The notes beneath the pieces are model-generated. The model did not search any database. It was given only the letters and a program-made list of their open reading frames with translations, and was not told the origin of the DNA. A stretch of 10,823 nucleotides of DNA from Dehalococcoidia bacterium (GTDB lineage: Bacteria; Chloroflexota; Dehalococcoidia; GIF9; AB-539-J10). Position 1 is the first letter of the stretch. Each line of letters opens with the position of its first letter. The stretch lies in NCBI GenBank assembly GCA_004376695.1, contig SOJB01000057.1:1-10823 (forward strand), written 5' to 3'. Of the stretch, positions 6,034 to 10,823 are shown piece by piece. The position numbers and the translations under genes were made by a program.

Positions 6034-7242
6034 TCAATCATGTGGTTGCATGTCCGGTGTTCCTCTGCCGGCAATCTTGGCGCCAGGCCGGTAATCCCTG
6101 GTAAGCATGAAGAACAGGGCGATACCTACGAGTTGCACTCCGGCAGAGAAGTAGAATACTGAAGCAACGTTCAGAGCATCGGCGACTACGCCGCCCAGAA
6201 TCGGTCCTATTCCCATACCGATAGCCATTGCCAGCATCTCCATAGACATGGCTGTGCCCATACCGGATGTTCTGCCCTGCTCCGTATACAGGGCCGTCAA
6301 CGCCGGCATGGCAACGGCAGCAGCAATGCCGCCGAAAGCGATCAGCACCAATAGCTGCCAGTAGCTGTATTCATGGGGAATCAGGATGAAGAAAAGGATC
6401 TGGAGAATAGCACCGACGATCACCAGGGTCCGCTTGTTGAATCTGTCGGCGAGGCCACCGAAATATGGTTGCACCGCTGCCCTCAAAAGGTTGTGACAGG
6501 CCAGCATGGCCCCGATAAGGCCCACGCCTATGTTCAGTGATGATGCGGCAAAGAGCGGCAGAAACGTCATGAAACAACCCCTTGCCAGAGCAAGGCCGGC
6601 GCGGTAGCAGGAGAGACCGCGGAACATGACGTTCGTGTAAACCAGCCTGAGTGGTTCCGTTATTGATCGGTGCCCTCCTCCGCCTTGTCGGGACCTGCTT
6701 TCGGGCAAAAAGCGTAGGGCGAGCAGAAAACTGAGCGAGCAGATGATGCCCATTACGTAGAAGGCCGCGTTATATCCATACCACTCTGCTATCGGTCCAC
6801 CGATAAGGGGACCAAAAGCGAAACCACCGAAAAAAGCGGCATTGGCTATGCCCTGCCATCTTCCCTCTTCGCCCCTAGGGCAGAGGTCACCAATGAAAGC
6901 CCTGGCTATGGGAAGCATCATGCCGGCAGTGGCGCCCTGTATGGCGCGGGTCACTATTAGGTGTAACGGGGTCGTTGCCAGAAGATAGCCCAACGTTGCC
7001 ACTGTGAAACCTCCGAATCCAATGAGCAGAAAGAGCTTTCTGCCACGGCGGTCCGAGAGCGGACCGATAATAGGAATGACTATGGCTCGGGTTATGGTGA
7101 ATGAACTGAATATCATCCCCAGCAGGACCCCGCCGGCTCCCATCGCCTCGGCATAGAGCGGCAATAAAGGGCTTACGATTCCCACTCCCAGCAGTGAACA
7201 GAAGACGCACAGAAGTAAAACCGCGAAGGCCTTGATGTCCAT
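6034..7242 (-). CDS. MFS drug:H+ antiporter (DHA1-like, 12 TM)
   Basis: This is a 402-residue inner-membrane transporter of the major facilitator superfamily with twelve predicted membrane segments in two halves. The loop 2-3 motif A is clear as GPLSDRRGRKL (60-70), with a degenerate copy, GGLADRFNKR (262-271), in the second half. In the fifth segment, GFAFGPLIGG (140-149) is motif C, the antiporter signature, so proton-driven export is predicted, as in TetA- and Bmr-like pumps. A basic, glycine-rich cytoplasmic loop (182-195) separates the halves. The ATG at 7242 gives the expected N-terminus running straight into the first membrane segment. No SD precedes it, which fits the promoter position (next entry). 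It appears monocistronic, 201 bp from the flippase gene. The substrate is unknown; a multidrug or metabolite exporter is most likely. Confidence 0.92.
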   Translation of the reverse strand: MDIKAFAVLLLCVFCSLLGVGIVSPLLPLYAEAMGAGGVLLGMIFSSFTITRAIVIPIIGPLSDRRGRKLFLLIGFGGFTVATLGYLLATTPLHLIVTRAIQGATAGMMLPIARAFIGDLCPRGEEGRWQGIANAAFFGGFAFGPLIGGPIAEWYGYNAAFYVMGIICSLSFLLALRFLPESRSRQGGGGHRSITEPLRLVYTNVMFRGLSCYRAGLALARGCFMTFLPLFAASSLNIGVGLIGAMLACHNLLRAAVQPYFGGLADRFNKRTLVIVGAILQILFFILIPHEYSYWQLLVLIAFGGIAAAVAMPALTALYTEQGRTSGMGTAMSMEMLAMAIGMGIGPILGGVVADALNVASVFYFSAGVQLVGIALFFMLTRDYRPGAKIAGRGTPDMQPHD

Positions 7243-7255
7243 GCAGGTGGCTTAA

Positions 7256-7284
7256 AGTGTAGATTCTGTGGCTAAGAATGTCAA
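7256..7284 (-). promoter_or_regulatory. MFS promoter leaving a near-leaderless mRNA
   Basis: The minus strand has a perfect -35 TTGACA (7284-7279), a 17-bp spacer and TACACT (7261-7256; four of six -10 positions). The predicted start is near 7249, only about seven bases before the ATG at 7242. This agrees with the absence of an SD and suggests leaderless-type initiation. Confidence 0.65.
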
Positions 7285-7292
7285 CGGGAACA

Positions 7293-7305
7293 AGCCAGGG
7301 TGGCT
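7293..7305 (-). terminator. Small hairpin between PLP enzyme gene and MFS promoter
   Basis: AGCCA (7293-7297) pairs with TGGCT (7301-7305) around a 3-nt loop. In the minus-strand RNA it is followed by TGTTCCC, a weak U-containing tail, and then by the MFS -35 box. It may separate the PLP-enzyme transcript from the MFS promoter. Confidence 0.28.
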
Positions 7306-7358
7306 CGAGATTGCGGACCGGTCAACCAAGACGACGTGGCTCCATCCCGCACAGGCTT

Positions 7359-7370
7359 GGCCGGCCGGCC
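7359..7370. repeat. 12-bp GGCC-type perfect palindrome
   Basis: GGCCGGCCGGCC is a perfect palindrome within a GC-rich stretch (about 7305-7445) between the PLP-enzyme stop and the MFS promoter. It lies in the PLP-enzyme 3' untranslated region. It could add to RNA structure or simply reflect GC-rich composition. The rest of this gap shows no supported gene. Confidence 0.4.
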
Positions 7371-7455
7371 CCGCCCTGACGGAGCACGCCAACGATTGCA
7401 GGAAGTGCCCGATTGCGTGGATGTCCAACGGAGCTTTGCCCGAGGCGAGACGGTT

Positions 7456-8607
7456 CTATCGGTCGGCATCGCGGTCCAGGGGCTGGACCTCTTCCTGGAA
7501 ATATCGGTGAAAGCAGCGAGGCAGGTCACGGTAATCCAGGTCGGATACAGCTTTCGGGAGATTCCTTGAGTTCAGAGTGTTCCAAAACAGGATCGACTTG
7601 CCTCTCAAGGTCCCATTTTTCGCATCGTCGATTAGGGCAGCGACGGCCTTTCCAGTGTAGGTGCCATCCAGCTTGATTCCTTCACACTTCCTCATTAAGG
7701 ATACTGCTTCCATTGCCTCCTTTGTGAAGAGTGCGTACCGTCTCCCGAAATAAGTATGCCTGATGTCAGCATCCGCTGCAGAGAATCGGAACGAGGGGAA
7801 AGACCCGTCCAGAGAATGAAGCAACGAACCGGTTCTGTTTGTGAGCTTAGCCATGCCTCTGGGATTGACGAATTTGTCACTGGTTACACGTACCGACACC
7901 ACGCGACTGTTGAGCTTTGCTGCCCTGAGTCCGAGAAGCAGTCCGGCAGCTGTGCCCATCGTGCCACAGGCAACATAGATGTATTTCGGTTCTGGCATTT
8001 CGCCGTTGGCGATTTGCTGTCTCAATTCGAATGCGGCATTCACATAGCCAATGACACCCAGGGCCGAAGACCCGCCCGGAGGAACCAGGTGCGGAAAGCG
8101 ACCGCTCTTCAGCCTGCGACGTATGAGGTGATACAGCGTTGCCAGGTAGACCAGTGCCATGTTCCTTACGGATTCGGACTCTACCCCGCATGAGTGCAGT
8201 TCTGCGCGGCAATAATGACTCATAAGCAAATTGTCGCGAACATACCGGGCATTCGGCTGAGGAATCAGCATGGAAATACTCTTCAAACCTAGTTGCTGCG
8301 CGTATATGGCAGTGGCGAGGGAATGATTTGATCCCGCGCCGCCGAACGTCATGACCTCCCTGACCCCTGAACGGATAGCGTCACCCAGGATGAACTCCAG
8401 CTTTCGTGGCTTGTTGCCGCCGTAGAATCTACCACTCAAATCATCGCGCTTAATATAGAGCTGACCGATGCCCAGTTGCGCTCCTAATCGTTCGAGCTTC
8501 TGTACAGGTGTCGGGAATTCACCGAGAGACACGTGAGGGAGCTTCTCTCCTAACTGAGGATACTGCTCAAATAGCGGAAGCGCTTCTGTTCCTTTTCTAA
8601 TCGTCAT
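7456..8607 (-). CDS. PLP-dependent D-cysteine desulfhydrase-like enzyme
   Basis: This is a 383-residue cytoplasmic enzyme of the ACC deaminase/D-cysteine desulfhydrase family (fold type II PLP). In numbering from the chosen start, GGNKPRKLEF (63-72) supplies the PLP lysine (K66), GAGSNHS (90-96) binds the substrate carboxylate, CGTMGTAAGL (214-223) is the phosphate loop, and LDGTYTGKA (313-321) closes the site. Where true ACC deaminases have Glu after that Tyr and Leu near the end, this protein has Thr (T318) and Thr (T344, in LFWNT). That argues against ACC deamination and for a desulfhydrase or racemase-like reaction on a D-amino acid. A tail with FHRYFQ after the catalytic core makes it longer than the usual 320-340 residues. 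I chose ATG 8607 because GGGAG (8621-8617) lies nine bases upstream; the longer frame beginning with TTG at 8616 would abut that SD. The exact substrate is open. Confidence 0.88.
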   Translation of the reverse strand: MTIRKGTEALPLFEQYPQLGEKLPHVSLGEFPTPVQKLERLGAQLGIGQLYIKRDDLSGRFYGGNKPRKLEFILGDAIRSGVREVMTFGGAGSNHSLATAIYAQQLGLKSISMLIPQPNARYVRDNLLMSHYCRAELHSCGVESESVRNMALVYLATLYHLIRRRLKSGRFPHLVPPGGSSALGVIGYVNAAFELRQQIANGEMPEPKYIYVACGTMGTAAGLLLGLRAAKLNSRVVSVRVTSDKFVNPRGMAKLTNRTGSLLHSLDGSFPSFRFSAADADIRHTYFGRRYALFTKEAMEAVSLMRKCEGIKLDGTYTGKAVAALIDDAKNGTLRGKSILFWNTLNSRNLPKAVSDLDYRDLPRCFHRYFQEEVQPLDRDADR

Positions 8608-8652
8608 CGAGGCCAACTCCCGATAGCCCTGCTCTTAAGAAATCATCATGAC

Positions 8653-8681
8653 ATACTAGCACCTGAGGCTCTCACCCGCAA
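8653..8681 (-). promoter_or_regulatory. Weak candidate promoter for the PLP enzyme gene
   Basis: On the minus strand, TTGCGG (8681-8676) lies 17 bp before TAGTAT (8658-8653), about 45 bp upstream of the ATG. Each box matches only half to two thirds of the consensus, so the call is tentative. Confidence 0.25.
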
Positions 8682-8717
8682 GCTACTGTGCTGGCTGGCC
8701 ACACGGGCAACACCGGG

Positions 8718-8754
8718 GAGATAGTCTAGCAGCTTGCTTGTCGAGATAGTATAT
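8718..8754. repeat. Direct repeat GAGATAGT, 25-bp period
   Basis: GAGATAGT occurs at 8718-8725 and 8743-8750. The second copy extends to AGATAGTATAT (8744-8754), identical to 2007-2017 beside the marR operator. Two copies on the same helical side upstream of the PLP-enzyme gene could be a regulator site. The shared sequence is short and AT-rich, so chance remains possible. Confidence 0.3.
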
Positions 8755-8757
8755 GGG

Positions 8758-8818
8758 GGCAAGATAATCGGGGGACCGGTGCGAACGTTCGTTCCCCTCC
8801 CCCAACCATTATCTTGCC
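8758..8818 (-). terminator. Long hairpin overlapping the ABC-F stop codon
   Basis: GGCAAGATAAT (8758-8768) is the exact reverse complement of ATTATCTTGCC (8808-8818). Inside it, GGGGGA (8770-8775) pairs with TCCCCC (8798-8803), and a 10-bp palindrome, CGAACGTTCG (8782-8791), lies in the loop. The right arm contains the last codons and TAA (8811-8809) of the ABC-F gene. The stem is long and stable but is followed by CCCATATAC instead of a T-tract. It therefore probably acts as a 3' RNA-stabilising or factor-assisted termination structure. Confidence 0.55.
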
Positions 8819-10794
8819 AGACCCTCGTGTGCTCTGCGGTACTCCAGCTTTAGCCGCTCCGCCTCGGCAGAGAGACCGTCCCATTCGGTGGTCAACCGCG
8901 CCACCCTTTCTCTCAGTGTCGCATATTCACGGTTGACAGCGACTATGTTCTGAGAGTCTTCATAGTGCGCGGGGTCGGCTATCAGGGCCTCGATCTCTCT
9001 GATGCGCTTCGTGGCGGCTGTCACCTCGTGCTCTATCTCTCCGATACGCTGATTCACCGGTGATATGGCTCGGTAGTGCTCGTTCCGGAGGCGGCCTTGC
9101 AGTGACTTAAGCTCGCGTTTCGTTATCGGGGCTGACGGGCCGCCCGGCCGCCAGTGGCCAGACCAGGTTTGGGCCGTGCCTGTTTCACCATCGGGAGCCG
9201 CTCTCTGTTGTAGATAGTCATCGTAGCTGCAAAGGAAGACTGTTATGCGTCCGTCCCTTACTTCGATGATTTTGTTCGCGAGTTCCCGGATGAGTGTGCG
9301 GTCGTGTGTGATGAAGCACATGGTGCCTTTGTAGGCATCCAGGGCGTCGGTCAGAATCTCACGCGACGGGATATCCAGATGATTGGTCGGCTCGTCGAGA
9401 AGAAGAAAGTTGGCCGGCCGGGTAAGCATCCTGGCAATAGCGATACGGGTCTTTTCGCCGCCCGAGAGCACCGATATGTGCTTGGTGACGTCGTCGCCGC
9501 TGAAGAGAAACGCTCCCAGCATCCCGCGCAAACGCTGCTCCGATTCGTCCGGTGCTACGCTCCGCAATTCTTCGATGGCGGTGTTGTGAGGATTGAGAGA
9601 TTCTATGTAGTACTGGGCGAAGTATGCCGTAGTCACGTTGTGACCGATTATGCGCTGTCCGCTCTCAAATGGCAGGACACCGGCCAGCATGCGTAGGAGG
9701 GTTGTCTTTCCCGCCCCGTTTACACCAACGAGGGCGGCGCGGTCACCGCGCTCCAGCACCAGGTTAAGGTCCCGGTATACAGCATGTTGCCCGTAAGACT
9801 TGGCAACGTGCTTGAGTTCGATTACGGCACGACCGCTCCGTGGAGGCTCCGGAAAGCTGAAGTGTATCTTCTTCGTCGAGCGGGGAACCGTGATCCGCTC
9901 CATCTTCTCCAATTGCTTGATGCGGCTCTGCACCTGTGAAGCCTTGGTGTTCTTGGCGCGGAAGCGCTCAATAAAGCGCATCTGGCGGCTGATTTTCAGC
10001 TCCTGTCGGCGAGCGGTTGCCTGTCGCGTCTCGATATCGCTCTCCCGGGCGAGGACGTAGCCATCGTAACTGCCCCGGTAAAAGATGACACCGTCGTCTT
10101 CGATGGCTATGATCCTGCGCACAACATTATTGAGAAAGGCGCGGTCATGTGAGGTGAGGAGGACGGCGCCGTGATAGCGTCTCAGGTAGCTTTCGAACCA
10201 GCGCTGCGTCTCGAGGTCCAGATAATTGGTCGGCTCATCCAGCAACAGGATGTCGGGATTCAGGAAAAGGAGCCTCGCCAGTTCGATGCGTGTCTGCCAG
10301 CCGCCACTGAACTCGGATAGCGCACGCCCGAAATCTGATTGGGCGAAACCCAGGCCGGAGAGGACGATCTTTGCCTCATGTTCCGAATCGTAGCCGCCCT
10401 TCGCCTCGTACAGGTGCTGCAGTTCGCCCAGTTCTTTGAGCAGACTGGCGACGGTTTCCCCGTCTTTTTCCTCCACAAGGTCTTCCTGTACGATGTGGAT
10501 CTTGTGTGCAAGGTCGCTGACGACATCGGATGAATCGGAAACGTGTTCCAGCAGGGTACGTCCGGAGGCTCGTTGAACATCCTGGCGAAGGTAACCGATG
10601 GCAGTGTTACGTCGCAACGAAACACTGCCAGAATCTGGCATGATGTTACCGTCTATGATTTCGAAAAGAGTGGTTTTTCCGGTGCCGTTCCGTCCGATGA
10701 CCGCAATGCGGTCGCTCATGCCAACGGTGAAACTGACCCCGCTGAAAAGCTCCTGGTCGCTGTATGACTTGGAGATGTCGGTGACATTGAGCAT
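8809..10794 (-). CDS. ABC-F family ATPase, Uup/YdiF-like
   Basis: This is a 661-residue soluble protein with two ABC ATPase domains and no membrane segment, the layout of ribosome-associated ABC-F factors, which bind the E site and relieve stalled or drug-blocked ribosomes. Domain 1 has Walker A GRNGTGKTT (34-42), signature FSGGW (162-166), Walker B LLLDEPTNYLD (183-193) and H216. Domain 2 has GVNGAGKTT (357-365), LSGGEKTR (443-450), LLLDEPTNHLD (464-474) and H497. Both catalytic glutamates (E187, E468) are present. The charged inter-domain linker (about 245-315) is the P-site tRNA interaction region, and a heptad-rich C-terminal extension (about 556-655) resembles the Uup/YdiF coiled coil. 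Length is typical of that branch. The ATG at 10794 has AGAGG five bases upstream. The linker is not obviously elongated as in many antibiotic-resistance ABC-Fs, so a housekeeping role is likelier. Confidence 0.95.
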   Translation of the reverse strand: MLNVTDISKSYSDQELFSGVSFTVGMSDRIAVIGRNGTGKTTLFEIIDGNIMPDSGSVSLRRNTAIGYLRQDVQRASGRTLLEHVSDSSDVVSDLAHKIHIVQEDLVEEKDGETVASLLKELGELQHLYEAKGGYDSEHEAKIVLSGLGFAQSDFGRALSEFSGGWQTRIELARLLFLNPDILLLDEPTNYLDLETQRWFESYLRRYHGAVLLTSHDRAFLNNVVRRIIAIEDDGVIFYRGSYDGYVLARESDIETRQATARRQELKISRQMRFIERFRAKNTKASQVQSRIKQLEKMERITVPRSTKKIHFSFPEPPRSGRAVIELKHVAKSYGQHAVYRDLNLVLERGDRAALVGVNGAGKTTLLRMLAGVLPFESGQRIIGHNVTTAYFAQYYIESLNPHNTAIEELRSVAPDESEQRLRGMLGAFLFSGDDVTKHISVLSGGEKTRIAIARMLTRPANFLLLDEPTNHLDIPSREILTDALDAYKGTMCFITHDRTLIRELANKIIEVRDGRITVFLCSYDDYLQQRAAPDGETGTAQTWSGHWRPGGPSAPITKRELKSLQGRLRNEHYRAISPVNQRIGEIEHEVTAATKRIREIEALIADPAHYEDSQNIVAVNREYATLRERVARLTTEWDGLSAEAERLKLEYRRAHEGLAR

Positions 10795-10807
10795 ATATTC
10801 CTCTTGC

Positions 10808-10823
10808 CACTATCATTATAGTG
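10808..10823 (-). promoter_or_regulatory. ABC-F -10 box inside a palindrome (window edge)
   Basis: The minus strand has a perfect TATAAT (10820-10815) just upstream of the ABC-F gene, predicting a start near 10808 and a leader of about 13 nt carrying the SD. The box is embedded in the inverted repeat CACTAT (10808-10813)/ATAGTG (10818-10823), a possible operator. The -35 region lies outside the window. Confidence 0.5.

Noticed and set aside
7268..7569. Several overlapping frames on both strands in the GC-rich gap after the PLP enzyme
   Set aside because: GC-rich DNA has few stop codons, so open frames appear in all readings. None has an SD or domain, and the MFS promoter lies here.
7456..8607. 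Annotation as ACC deaminase
   Set aside because: The Glu and Leu positions diagnostic of ACC deaminases are both Thr, so the D-cysteine desulfhydrase-like call is safer.
8758..8818. Terminal inverted repeats of a miniature transposable element
   Set aside because: The arms are only about 50 bp apart, no target-site duplication is visible, and one arm is part of the ABC-F coding end, so a transcript-end hairpin is the simpler reading.
9304..9696. Plus-strand 130-codon frame opposite the ABC-F gene
   Set aside because: It is antisense to the second ABC domain, whose Walker and signature motifs are intact; it is a shadow frame.
8809..10794. Annotation as an ABC transporter subunit or a drug-resistance ABC-F
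   Set aside because: There is no membrane domain or partner permease. The linker is not visibly elongated as in many resistance ABC-Fs, and the C-terminal coiled coil fits the Uup/YdiF-like branch.
1..10823. CRISPR array, tRNA, rRNA, riboswitch or phage/integrase genes
   Set aside because: No regularly spaced repeats, no cloverleaf or rRNA-like sequence, and no transposase, integrase or phage protein were recognised on either strand.

Overview
The window carries eight complete protein-coding genes, all on the minus strand, so transcription runs from high to low coordinates. The sequence is a mid-GC bacterial chromosome segment with short intergenic gaps, sigma70-type promoter hexamers and Shine-Dalgarno (SD) sequences at some genes. 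The protein style (a MarR/MATE pair, a two-domain Usp, a GT4 glycosyltransferase next to a UPF0104-type flippase, a Uup-like ABC-F protein) suggests an uncultured environmental bacterium. My best guess is Chloroflexota, class Dehalococcoidia, but this rests on a general impression of the proteins and is not proven. No rRNA, tRNA, CRISPR array, transposase, integrase or phage gene is visible.

Layout in order of transcription. (1) ABC-F ATPase (10794-8809), with a -10 box inside a palindrome at the window edge and a long hairpin at its 3' end. (2) PLP-dependent enzyme of the D-cysteine desulfhydrase/ACC deaminase fold (8607-7456). Its start is moved here to the ATG at 8607, which has a well-placed SD. 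(3) DHA1-type MFS exporter (7242-6034), with a textbook promoter that leaves almost no leader. (4) Flippase-like membrane protein (5832-4774), then two bases later a GT4 glycosyltransferase (4771-3620), clearly one operon. (5) A 501-bp gene-free gap (3119-3619) holding a nested inverted repeat and a probable usp promoter. (6) Tandem universal stress protein (3118-2237). (7) MarR-family regulator (1979-1518), then MATE exporter (1479-82), an operon arranged like mepR-mepA. Its promoter (TTGACA-17 bp-TATATT) is followed at once by overlapping AT-rich palindromes that look like autoregulatory operators.

Functionally this is a stress and export neighbourhood: two predicted small-molecule exporters, one under a MarR-type sensor, an ATP-binding stress protein, a ribosome-associated ABC-F protein, and an envelope glycoconjugate pair. 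Most genes seem to have their own promoters, so only marR-MATE and flippase-GT are firm operons. I do not see a clearly new multi-gene system. The most distinctive content is in the intergenic DNA: the MarR operator region, a nested inverted repeat at 3476-3548, a long hairpin at 8758-8818, and a near-leaderless promoter for the MFS gene.
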